Shown here: positions 1 to 6,534 of the stretch, piece by piece
Position numbering within the stretch: position 1 is the stretch's first letter
How the letters are laid out: every line of letters starts with the position of its first letter
Origin: Alphaproteobacteria bacterium
Lineage (GTDB): Bacteria > Pseudomonadota > Alphaproteobacteria > Rhizobiales > Xanthobacteraceae
Direction: 5' to 3'
Assembly (NCBI GenBank): GCA_005884745.1
Contig: VAZU01000067.1
Coordinates: 1 to 8,421, forward strand
DNA length: 8,421 nucleotides
The notes under the pieces: model-generated
Databases searched by the model: none
Told to the model about the DNA's origin: nothing
Seen by the model: the letters and a program-made list of their open reading frames with translations, nothing else
Made by a program: the position numbers and the translations under genes

Positions 1-1067
1 CGGCGGCGGATGCCGAGGTTGAGCCGCGCGCGCGGGTCGGAAGCATAGGTCGACCACAAATAATCCCGCTCGACGTCGGTCACCATTTCGAGCGTGAGCT
101 CGTCGTGGTTGCGCAGGAACAGCGCCCATTGGCAGTTGCCGGGAATGTCGGGGGTCTGCCGCAGGATATCGGTGATCGGGTGCCGATCCTCCTGGGCGAT
201 GCCCATGTAGATGCGCGGCATCAGCGGGAAATGATAGGCCATCTGGCATTCGTCGCCGTCGCCGAAATACGCGCTGACGTCCTCGGGCCATTGATTGGCC
301 TCCGCGAGCAGCACGCGCCCGGGCGAGGAGGCGTCGAGCGCGGCGCGCATCTTCTTGATGACGGCGTGAGTCTCGGGCAGGTTCTCGTTGTTGGTGCCCT
401 CGCGCTCGCACAAGTACGGAATGGCGTCGAGCCGGAACCCGTCGACACCCATGTCGAGCCAGCGCCGCATGACCTGCACCATCGCCCACAGCACGCGCGG
501 ATTGTCGTAATTGAGATCGGGCTGATGGCTGAAGAAGCGGTGCCAATAATACGCGCCGGCGACGGGGTCCCAGGCCCAGTTCGACTTCTCGGTATCGTTG
601 AAGATGATGCGGGTGCCGAGATAGCGCTGGTCGGTGTCGCTCCAGACGTACCAGTTGCGGGCGTCGGTGTGCGGCTTGCTGCGGCGCGCGCGCTTGAACC
701 ACGAATGCTGATCCGACGTATGATTGACGACCAGCTCGATGATGACCTGCAGGCCGCGCCGCTTGGCTTCGGTTATGAACCGGCGGAAGTCGCGCATGGT
801 GCCGAAATCGGGATTGATGCGGCGATAATCGGCGATATCGTAGCCGTCGTCGCGGCCGGGGCTCGGATAGAACGGCTGCAGCCATAGCGTGGTGACGCCG
901 AGCTCCTGCACGTAGTCCAGGCGATCGGTCAGGCCGGCGAAATCGCCGATGCCGTCGTTATTGCTGTCGGCGAACGCCTTGACGTGCAGCTGATAGAGAA
1001 TCGCGTCCTTGTACCAGAGCGCGTCCCCCGCCTTGGTCGTCGTCCTCGCGTTCGACTGCATGTCCAC
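1..1067 (-). CDS. treS: Trehalose synthase (maltose alpha-D-glucosyltransferase), 5' part
   Basis: This is the N-terminal part (about 355 residues) of a GH13 trehalose synthase, which interconverts maltose and trehalose in the cytoplasm. The gene runs off the left edge. The protein opens with the TreS-typical block WYKDAILYQLHVKAF followed by DSNNDGIGDF. Counting from the internal ATG at 1061, the three GH13 catalytic acids are visible: Asp212 in GFRLDAIPYL (nucleophile), Glu254 in LLAEANQWPED (acid/base) and Asp320 in FLRNHDELTLEM. I prefer the GTG start at 1067 because AGGGGA (1078-1073) lies 5 bases before it. The in-frame ATG at 1061 would have an 11-base gap. The Shine-Dalgarno overlaps the glgE stop codon and only 9 bases separate the genes, so they are probably co-transcribed and translationally coupled. 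In many bacteria TreS is fused to or followed by a maltokinase; that cannot be seen here. Family call is firm; the start is less certain. Confidence 0.95.
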   Translation of the reverse strand, partial: MDMQSNARTTTKAGDALWYKDAILYQLHVKAFADSNNDGIGDFAGLTDRLDYVQELGVTTLWLQPFYPSPGRDDGYDIADYRRINPDFGTMRDFRRFITEAKRRGLQVIIELVVNHTSDQHSWFKRARRSKPHTDARNWYVWSDTDQRYLGTRIIFNDTEKSNWAWDPVAGAYYWHRFFSHQPDLNYDNPRVLWAMVQVMRRWLDMGVDGFRLDAIPYLCEREGTNNENLPETHAVIKKMRAALDASSPGRVLLAEANQWPEDVSAYFGDGDECQMAYHFPLMPRIYMGIAQEDRHPITDILRQTPDIPGNCQWALFLRNHDELTLEMVTDVERDYLWSTYASDPRARLNLGIRR

Positions 1068-1076
1068 GGCGATCCC

Positions 1077-3062
1077 CTACCGGGCCAAACAGCGCAACAG
1101 CAGGGCGGGATCTTCGGTCGGATTGATGTTGAGCCGCACGCCGCCCCACGCGATCGCATGCCGCTCGCCCGTGACCAGATTCTCCACGGCGGCGACCTTG
1201 GTTCGCGCGCCGTCGGGGCCGATCTCGAGATCTCCGAAATGCAGCCAGAATTCGCGCGGGCGCGCGCCGCTGAGCGCGATCGCGACCGCGACGGCGTTGT
1301 CGCGCGAGGCCGACTCCTTGACGAAGCCCATGACCTGGTCGTCGTCGACCGCAACGAAGCGCAAATTGCCGGTCTGCAGCAGCGCCGGATTGGCCCGGCG
1401 CAGACGATTGAGCCGTCCGATATAGTCCTTGATGTTGCCGGGCCGGTCCCAGTCGCGGGTCTTGAGCTCGTATTTTTCCGAATGGAGATATTCCTCGCGG
1501 CCGGGGATCGGCGTGTGCTCGATGAGCTCGAACCCGCTGTAGACGCCGTAGCTCGACGACAGCGTCGCCGCGAGCGCGACGCGCGATTTGAAGATCGCCG
1601 GATCGCCGGACTGCAGATGGAACGGCAGAATGTCCGGCGTATTGACGAAAAAATTCGGCCGGAAATATTCCCGCACCGGGTAAGCGGTCAACTCGCTCAG
1701 ATAGGACTGCAGCTCCGATTTCGCCGTCCGCCAGGTGAAATAGGTGTAGGATTGCGAGAATCCCAGCTTGGCGAGAGCCCTCATCACTTTCGGCCGGGTG
1801 AACGCCTCGGCCAGGAAGATCACGCCTGGATGCCGCGTTTGCACCTCGCGGATCAGCCATTCCCAGAACGCGAACGGCTTGGTATGAGGATTGTCGACGC
1901 GGAAGATACGCACGCCCTGATCGATCCAAAACAGCACGATGTCGCACAGCGCGTTCCAGAGCCCGGCCCGGTCGGCGCAATAGAAATCCGGATTGACGAT
2001 GTCCTGATATTTCTTCGGCGGGTTCTCGGCGTAACGGATCGAGCCGTCGGGCCGGTAGCGGAACCAATCGGGATGCTGGACCAGCCAGGGGTGGTCCGGC
2101 GACAATTGAATGGCGAAATCGAGTGCGACTGCCATGGCGAGTCTGCGGCATGCCTCGACCAACCGGCGAAAGTCGTCGAGCGTGCCGAGCTCGGGATGAA
2201 TGGCGTCATGGCCGCCTTGCTGCGCGCCGATGGCATAAGGGCTGCCCGGGTCACCGGGGCCGGCGGCGAGCGCATTGTTGGCGCCCTTGCGATGCGTGCG
2301 CCCGATGGGGTGAATCGGCGGAAAATAGATGACGTCGAATCCCAAGGCGGCAAGCTCGGGCAGGCGCGCGATGCAGTCGTCGAAGGTTCCGTGCCGGCCC
2401 GCGACGCGGGATTGGCTGCGTGGGAACATCTCGTACCAGGCGCCGGCGCGCGCCAGCGGCGGATCGATCACCAGGGGAAAACCCGGGCTGCGGGTCAGGT
2501 CGGGACGGGGTTGATGGTCGGCCATGACGTCGCGGAGCGCTTCCGACAACAGCGGCTCCGCATCGCCGGTTCGGTCGAACCCGCCGCGCGCCGCCTCGAT
2601 GATCGCGCGCGCGCTCTTGTCCCGCGGCGCGACGTCGGCGAGCAATTCGCGGCCCTCCTTGGCTTCCAAATCGAGCTTCTGCCCGGCTTCGCGCTTGAGC
2701 AGGAAGTCGCGCCGCCAGGTGGCGAACGTATCGGTCCAGGCTTCGATCGCGTAAACATAGCGGACCGGCTCATCGGGAGCGAAACTTGCGGTCCAGCGAT
2801 CGTTGTCGTGGAGGCGCATGGCCCCTCGATGCCAGCTTTTCTCGCCATCGCGGCGCCAAACGAGTGCCGCCGCGATGACGTCATGGCCATCGCGAAAAAT
2901 ATCGGCCCACACCTCGATCGGCTCACCTTGAATGCGCTTCACCGGATAACGGCCTTGCTCGATGCTCGGGTAGACGTCCTCGATCAGGAACCGGGCACGC
3001 GTGAACTCGCGTGTCGAAGCTGTAACTGAGGAGATCGGCGGGAAAGCGGGCTGGACGGTCAT
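1077..3062 (-). CDS. glgE: Alpha-1,4-glucan:maltose-1-phosphate maltosyltransferase GlgE
   Basis: GlgE (GH13 subfamily 3) transfers maltosyl units from alpha-maltose-1-phosphate to the non-reducing end of an alpha-1,4-glucan, in the cytoplasm. The 661-residue product matches the family's usual length. The N-terminal domain (from about residue 15) carries RFLIEDVYPSIEQGRYPVKR. WYEMFPRSQS follows at about 209, then YFPPIHPIGRTHRKGANN at about 244, an insertion typical of GlgE. Catalytic residues are Asp390 in FRVDNPHTKPF (nucleophile) and Glu419 in FLAEAFTRP (acid/base); Asp477 in NTPDILPF is the likely third acid. The nearby YSGFELIEHTPIPGREEY block is also GlgE-like. I chose the ATG at 3062, MTVQPAFPP. 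An in-frame TTG at 3155 would give 31 more residues, but it lies upstream of the predicted EcfG promoter (3104-3129), and the extra residues look non-conserved. No strong Shine-Dalgarno precedes the ATG. It is the first gene of an operon with treS, which supplies maltose toward its substrate through a maltokinase. Confidence 0.96.
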   Translation of the reverse strand: MTVQPAFPPISSVTASTREFTRARFLIEDVYPSIEQGRYPVKRIQGEPIEVWADIFRDGHDVIAAALVWRRDGEKSWHRGAMRLHDNDRWTASFAPDEPVRYVYAIEAWTDTFATWRRDFLLKREAGQKLDLEAKEGRELLADVAPRDKSARAIIEAARGGFDRTGDAEPLLSEALRDVMADHQPRPDLTRSPGFPLVIDPPLARAGAWYEMFPRSQSRVAGRHGTFDDCIARLPELAALGFDVIYFPPIHPIGRTHRKGANNALAAGPGDPGSPYAIGAQQGGHDAIHPELGTLDDFRRLVEACRRLAMAVALDFAIQLSPDHPWLVQHPDWFRYRPDGSIRYAENPPKKYQDIVNPDFYCADRAGLWNALCDIVLFWIDQGVRIFRVDNPHTKPFAFWEWLIREVQTRHPGVIFLAEAFTRPKVMRALAKLGFSQSYTYFTWRTAKSELQSYLSELTAYPVREYFRPNFFVNTPDILPFHLQSGDPAIFKSRVALAATLSSSYGVYSGFELIEHTPIPGREEYLHSEKYELKTRDWDRPGNIKDYIGRLNRLRRANPALLQTGNLRFVAVDDDQVMGFVKESASRDNAVAVAIALSGARPREFWLHFGDLEIGPDGARTKVAAVENLVTGERHAIAWGGVRLNINPTEDPALLLRCLAR

Positions 3063-3103
3063 GATTTGGTCTGGGGTAGCCGGACGACGGCCCAGTAACC
3101 ACC

Positions 3104-3129
3104 AACGACGAAGGGCGACCCCGGGTTCC
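3104..3129 (-). promoter_or_regulatory. EcfG-type (general stress sigma) promoter for glgE-treS
   Basis: On the minus strand, GGAAC (3129-3125) is followed after exactly 17 bases by CGTT (3107-3104). This fits the alphaproteobacterial EcfG consensus GGAAC-N16/17-CGTT. Transcription would start at roughly 3095-3098, leaving a leader of about 35 bases before the glgE ATG at 3062. The match is exact and correctly placed and oriented. That it is used is inference. Confidence 0.75.
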
Positions 3130-3137
3130 GGAGCGGC

Positions 3138-3153
3138 GCGGGTGAAAACCCGC
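3138..3153. other. GAAA-tetraloop hairpin in the divergent region
   Basis: GCGGGT-GAAA-ACCCGC is a perfect 6-bp stem with a GNRA-type loop when read on the plus strand. It sits just upstream of the glgE -35 element and about 150 bases before malQ. No T-run follows directly, so it is not a canonical terminator. It could belong to a malQ leader or be an operator. Short stems like this also occur by chance. Confidence 0.3.
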
Positions 3154-3303
3154 AAGCCTTTGATTTTATTACCAATCGCACATCGGCGCCCGCTCGGGCA
3201 AAGTCACAGATCCGCACGGCAATCGGCTCCTGGGACGGTCCGCTTGTTTCGTGCTGGCGTGCCCCGGCTTGCGTGTCATGCTCCCCGTATGTGAGTTGGC
3301 GGG

Positions 3304-5268
3304 ATGGATGCGTTAGCCGAACTCGCGGCCGAATGGGGTATCGAGCCGGATTATGTCGATGGACGGGGGCTTTCGCGCACGGTCGATCGACATATTCTGC
3401 GCCGGATCGTCGAGATTCTCTCCCGCGGCCAAAGCCCACCGAAGCGTCGCCGGTTGCCGCCAAGTGTCGTGCTTCGGCGCGGGCGTTCTACCGCGGTTGC
3501 GCTCCGCGACACGCCGCCGTCCGCTTCGATCCATTGGGCGGTGGTTGCGGGCGACACCGAGATCGCGAGCGGCACGGCCGGATCGGCCGCTTGGCGTTTG
3601 CCCGACGATCTTCCGGTCGGCACGTTCCGGCTCGACGTCGAGGTGAAATCCCGCGCCGGTCGGGCAGGTGAGGGCGCGGGGCTGCTGGTTGCGCCGGAAC
3701 GTGCCTATGGGGGCAAAGACTTTGCCGATGGCCGCGGGGTCTGGGCGCTCGGGGTTCAGCTGTATGGGGTGCGCTCGCGTCGCAATTGGGGGCACGGCGA
3801 CTTCACGGATTTGCTGGGCTTGCTGGAGCTCTCGGCCGATCTCGGCGCCGCCGGAATCGGTCTCAATCCGCTACACGCGCTCTTTGCCGACGAGCCCGAG
3901 CGGGCAAGCCCTTATTCGCCCAACAGCCGGCTTTTTCTCAATCCGCTCTACATCGACCTCGAGGCGGCGCCGGAATTTCCCGGGCTGGCTCGCGCGGGCC
4001 TGACGCAGGAAGTCGCCCGTCTGCGGGGCGCGGCGATGGTGGATTACACCGGCGTTGCCGCGGCGAAACTTGCCGGGCTGCGTCTGGCGTTTGACAGCTT
4101 CCGCGATCGAGGTTCGGCGCAACGTCGCGAGGATTTCGAAGCGTTCCGGCGGGAGCAGGGGCGGGCGCTCGCGCTGTTCGCGAGCTTCGAGGTCTTGCGC
4201 CGGAAGTTTGGAAGCGATTGGCCGGAATGGCCGTCATCCTGGCGCCGGCCCGACAACGGCGCCCTCGATGCGCTGCGCCGCTCCACGCGCGAAGATGTCG
4301 AGTTCCACGAATTCGTCCAATGGCTGGCCGACCGGCAGCTGCGCGCCTGTCGGGTCAGGGCGCAAAGCCTGGCGATGTCGCTCGGGCTTTACCTCGATGT
4401 CGCGGTCGGCGTCGATCCTCATGGCGCGGATGCGTGGAGCGAGCAGTCCACGATGCTGGCCGACGCATCGATCGGAGCGCCTCCGGACCTGCTCAACACC
4501 GCGGGCCAGAACTGGAGCCTGGTCGCATTCAATCCGAAGGCGCTCGAAGGGCAGGGATTCGCGCCGTTCCGCCGGATGCTCCAAGCCGCGATGCGCCATG
4601 CCGGCGCGATCCGCTTGGATCACGTGCTCGGCCTCAACCGCCTGTATTTGATCCCGAACGGTGCGTCCGCGGGGGGTTATGTCCGATTTCCGCTCGAAGC
4701 CATGCTGGCAGTGGTTGCCCAGGAGAGCGTGGGGCACCGTTGCGTAATCATTGGAGAGGACCTCGGCACCGTGCCGGAAAATCTGCGCGAGACGCTCGCC
4801 GATTGGGGCGTGTGGTCCTATCGGGTGATGTTGTTCGAACGGGACGAGGATGGCCGGTTTCGGCCGCCGGATCATTATCCCGAGGACGCACTGGTCACGT
4901 TCAGCACGCACGATCTTCCGACGTTCGCGGGCTGGTCTTTAGGCCGTGACTTGCAGGAAAAACGCGCGATCGGCATCGATCCCGGCGAGACCGATAGTCG
5001 AGGCAAGCAGCGGACCGGGTCGGGCTTCCTGCCGGTCGCGTCCTATCTCGCCGCCACGCCCAGCCGGATTCTGATGATTTCGATCGAGGACGCGCTCGGT
5101 GTGCCGGACCAGCCCAACCTCCCGGGCACCATCGACGAGCATCCGAACTGGCGCCGCCGGCTCCCGCTCGCATTGGAGAACTTGCACCACCATCCGCGCA
5201 TACGCGCGCTGGCGCGGGTGCTGCGTGGAGCCGGTCGAAGCGCCGGGACCCTGCCGCCCAAAAGCTGA
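3304..5268 (+). CDS. malQ: 4-alpha-glucanotransferase (amylomaltase, GH77)
   Basis: MalQ transfers alpha-1,4-glucan segments between maltooligosaccharides and releases glucose, in the cytoplasm. The 654-residue product has the long proteobacterial architecture: an N-terminal helical segment (MDALAELAAEWGIEPDYVDG), a beta-rich domain to about residue 130, then the GH77 barrel. The barrel begins at GVQLYGVRSRRNWGHGDF (about 146) and contains SPYSPNSRLFLNPLYID (about 202-218). Catalytic residues are Asp439 in IRLDHVLGL (nucleophile), Glu485 in IIGEDLGTVPENL (acid/base) and Asp537 in FSTHDLPTFAGW. The C-terminal PNLPGTIDEHPNWRRRL block is typical of the family. The ATG at 3304 is preceded only by a weak G-rich stretch (ggcggg); no better start lies nearby. 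It is divergent from glgE-treS. It can remodel linear maltooligosaccharides made or released by the neighbouring enzymes. It appears complete, with no frameshift or missing catalytic residue. Confidence 0.96.
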   Translation: MDALAELAAEWGIEPDYVDGRGLSRTVDRHILRRIVEILSRGQSPPKRRRLPPSVVLRRGRSTAVALRDTPPSASIHWAVVAGDTEIASGTAGSAAWRLPDDLPVGTFRLDVEVKSRAGRAGEGAGLLVAPERAYGGKDFADGRGVWALGVQLYGVRSRRNWGHGDFTDLLGLLELSADLGAAGIGLNPLHALFADEPERASPYSPNSRLFLNPLYIDLEAAPEFPGLARAGLTQEVARLRGAAMVDYTGVAAAKLAGLRLAFDSFRDRGSAQRREDFEAFRREQGRALALFASFEVLRRKFGSDWPEWPSSWRRPDNGALDALRRSTREDVEFHEFVQWLADRQLRACRVRAQSLAMSLGLYLDVAVGVDPHGADAWSEQSTMLADASIGAPPDLLNTAGQNWSLVAFNPKALEGQGFAPFRRMLQAAMRHAGAIRLDHVLGLNRLYLIPNGASAGGYVRFPLEAMLAVVAQESVGHRCVIIGEDLGTVPENLRETLADWGVWSYRVMLFERDEDGRFRPPDHYPEDALVTFSTHDLPTFAGWSLGRDLQEKRAIGIDPGETDSRGKQRTGSGFLPVASYLAATPSRILMISIEDALGVPDQPNLPGTIDEHPNWRRRLPLALENLHHHPRIRALARVLRGAGRSAGTLPPKS

Positions 5269-5289
5269 CGGCCACCGCAGGGGTGGCCG
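5269..5289. terminator. Candidate bidirectional terminator hairpin between convergent genes
   Basis: CGGCCACC (5269-5276) and GGTGGCCG (5282-5289) form a perfect 8-bp GC-rich stem around a 5-base loop. The hairpin begins directly after the malQ stop codon and lies 28 bases beyond the stop of the convergent gene. No plus-strand T-run follows. On the minus strand it is followed shortly by CTTTT. Position supports a terminator; the weak U-tract lowers confidence. Confidence 0.5.
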
Positions 5290-5317
5290 CCAACTCATGA
5301 CCGAACGTCACGTGGGC

Positions 5318-5764
5318 TCAATAACCCCCGTAATAACCCCCATACGGGTAGTCGCCGCAAACCCAGACCCGCCGCCAGCCGCCGTAGTAGGTCGGGACGA
5401 TCCGCCAGCAGGAATCGTAACCGTAATCATAGTACGGTCCGGCGAAACCCACTCCGAAGAAGAACCTGTCGTGCCGGTGGTGGTGCCTACCGCCTGTCCA
5501 AGTGTTGCCGCTGGGACCCATAGTTTGGCCGCTGGGACCCTTAGGTTGCACCTGACTTGGACCCATGGTTGTGACAGGGCCTGGCGCACTGGGGCTGATG
5601 CTGCTCTTGCCGGGGCCGGGGCCGCTGCCGCTGCCGCTCGGGACAGACATGCCGCTTGCGCCGGCGCCGCTTGCTCCATGCCCCCCGTGCGAGGCAGCCA
5701 TGGCGCCCGAGCTCACCCCCAGCGCGGCCGCGGCAGATAGTGCGATGAGTGTCTTGCGCAACAT
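5318..5764 (-). CDS. Small secreted Gly/Ser/Pro- and Tyr-rich protein
   Basis: This is a 148-residue protein of unknown function, probably periplasmic or secreted. Residues 1-23 form a clear Sec signal peptide: basic LRK, a hydrophobic alanine-rich core, and cleavage after AMA. The mature protein begins with a His/Gly stretch. A Gly/Ser/Pro-rich low-complexity linker follows, ending in a repeated GPS unit (TMGPSQ..., KGPSGQ, TMGPSGNTW). Then comes a basic His cluster (RHHHRHDR) and an aromatic tail with YYDYGYDSCW and GGWRRVWVCGDY. Two cysteines (about 119 and 136) could form a disulfide after export. Similar short, Tyr/Gly-rich, signal-bearing hypothetical proteins are common in Bradyrhizobium and relatives, to my recollection. 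The ATG at 5764 follows an excellent Shine-Dalgarno, GAGGAGG (5777-5771), 6 bases upstream. It is monocistronic and convergent with malQ. I assign no function; a metal-binding or envelope-associated role is only a guess from the His cluster. Confidence 0.85.
   Translation of the reverse strand: MLRKTLIALSAAAALGVSSGAMAASHGGHGASGAGASGMSVPSGSGSGPGPGKSSISPSAPGPVTTMGPSQVQPKGPSGQTMGPSGNTWTGGRHHHRHDRFFFGVGFAGPYYDYGYDSCWRIVPTYYGGWRRVWVCGDYPYGGYYGGY
5507..5564. repeat. Short in-frame repeats encoding GPS units
   Basis: The 13-mer gccgctgggaccc occurs at 5507-5519 and again at 5528-5540, a 21-base (7-codon) offset. A diverged third copy sharing ggaccc lies at 5559-5564, offset 24 bases. All stay in frame and encode the repeated GPS linker of the secreted protein, so the number of units could vary between strains. 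Confidence 0.6.
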
Positions 5765-6094
5765 TGCATTCCTCCTCGTCGTTGCACGACAACAAAAGAC
5801 ACGACTTCACTTCCGACGGATCATAACGCCGAAGGGCGCCGAAGAGTGCCGGCCGAGAGCATCAAATATCTGAGAGTGCAGGGTTTTTGCCGCAGCAACG
5901 TGAACGGATGTTCATCGTTGGCCGTCGATGCGGATTGATGCCGCTATGTGCCGAGCACCGGCGTCCGAACGATTTGCCAACCCGGGTCTCGAGACAGAAA
6001 CGCCGGTGCGCATGATCCGATGCGCCAGTTCCACTTGGGGTCCGCGCTGACCAGCGCGGCGGTATCGGCCGAGGTTCGCAGCTGCCGGACCCGA
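5765..6094. other. Non-coding stretch between divergent genes
   Basis: About 330 bases between the start of the secreted-protein gene (minus) and the promoter of the DUF883 operon (plus). The only plausible content is the Shine-Dalgarno of the minus-strand gene (5771-5777) and presumably its promoter, which I could not define. Short reading frames here are Arg/Pro-rich, lack good Shine-Dalgarno sites and look like noise. I see no tRNA, repeat array or mobile-element end. Confidence 0.55.
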
Positions 6095-6119
6095 GGAACT
6101 TTTGCCGGTTCGGGGCGTT
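6095..6119 (+). promoter_or_regulatory. EcfG-type (general stress sigma) promoter for the DUF883 operon
   Basis: GGAAC (6095-6099) is followed after exactly 16 bases by CGTT (6116-6119), an exact match to GGAAC-N16/17-CGTT. Transcription would begin near 6125-6128, just before the Shine-Dalgarno GGGAGGAG (6136-6143), giving a leader of about 25 bases. This placement also supports the ATG at 6151 over an upstream in-frame ATG at 6118, which lies within the -10 element. Confidence 0.8.
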
Positions 6120-6150
6120 GGCCGCGCGACTATTCGGGAGGAGCTTTTCC

Positions 6151-6525
6151 ATGGCCAATCAGGAACGTTCCGCCGCCAACAAGGAATACGACAAGGCCGC
6201 AGGCACGGTCGACGAGATCCAGCACGACCTGCAGGTAGTGCGGGACGACTTGTCTCGGCTCGCGCAACAGGTGGCAAGTCTGCTCAGCGTGACCGGCAGC
6301 CAAGCCCTTCGCGAGGTCAAGGCGCACATGAGTCGCGCCAAGCAGAACCTCGACGGGGTGCTCTCCGAGGCAAGCGAGAAGGGCATGGAAGCCGCGGACA
6401 CGGTGCGGGACAGCACCGACACCGCGCTCGAAGCGATCGAGGACGCGGTCCGGCAGCGCCCGTTCGCAACGCTGGCAATCGCCGTAGGCCTGGGATTCCT
6501 GTTCGGCGCAAGCTGGCGGCGCTAG
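6151..6525 (+). CDS. DUF883 (ElaB/YqjD-like) membrane-anchored stress protein
   Basis: This 124-residue protein has the DUF883/ElaB-YqjD layout. A charged N-terminus is followed by long amphipathic helices (about residues 10-95, e.g. DEIQHDLQVVRDDLSRLAQQV and the A/K/E-rich HMSRAKQNLDGVLSEASEKG segment). A single C-terminal membrane segment (about 101-120, PFATLAIAVGLGFLFGASW) ends in RR, so most of the chain should lie in the cytoplasm. In E. coli the family members YqjD and ElaB are inner-membrane proteins that bind ribosomes in stationary phase and depend on RpoS. The same role here is inference. The start at 6151 (MANQERSAAN) has a strong Shine-Dalgarno GGGAGGAG 7 bases upstream. A strong EcfG-type promoter lies 32 bases before the ATG, the alphaproteobacterial counterpart of RpoS control. 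It is the first gene of an operon with the next membrane protein. Confidence 0.9.
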   Translation: MANQERSAANKEYDKAAGTVDEIQHDLQVVRDDLSRLAQQVASLLSVTGSQALREVKAHMSRAKQNLDGVLSEASEKGMEAADTVRDSTDTALEAIEDAVRQRPFATLAIAVGLGFLFGASWRR

Positions 6526-6534
6526 GAGGGCGGC

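Larger units (their letters stand above)
3063..3303. other. Divergent glgE/malQ intergenic region
   Basis: This 241-base region separates the start codons of glgE (minus) and malQ (plus). No convincing gene lies in it; overlapping reading frames are short and arginine-rich. It holds an EcfG-type promoter for glgE (3104-3129) and a short GAAA-loop hairpin (3138-3153). The part around 3155-3180 is unusually A/T-rich (tttgattttattacc) for this DNA. I could not define a convincing promoter for malQ: there is no GGAAC on the plus strand here and no clear sigma70 pair. Confidence 0.7.

Noticed and set aside
105..887. A 260-codon plus-strand frame opposite treS
   Set aside because: It is antisense to clear TreS sequence carrying all three catalytic acids; the product has no recognisable family.
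958..2151. A 397-codon minus-strand frame in another register within glgE/treS
   Set aside because: It is Arg-rich, overlaps the true GlgE frame throughout and spans the glgE-treS junction, so it is an alternate-frame artefact. I considered a frameshift and dismissed it because GlgE is intact.
984..3029. A 681-codon open frame on the plus strand opposite glgE and the treS start
   Set aside because: It is a shadow of glgE and treS. Its composition (Arg/Gly/Ala/Asp-rich, no recognisable domain) follows from high-GC codon bias on the other strand, while the minus frames hold complete catalytic motifs.
5790..5814. A possible EcfG promoter for the secreted-protein gene (minus: GGAAG, 15 bases, TGTT)
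   Set aside because: The -35 and -10 boxes each have a mismatch and the spacer is too short, so it falls below the standard met by the two accepted sites.
6162..6171. Perfect palindrome GGAACGTTCC inside the start of the DUF883 gene
   Set aside because: Ten-base palindromes are expected by chance at this scale and it lies within coding sequence; there is no second copy nearby.
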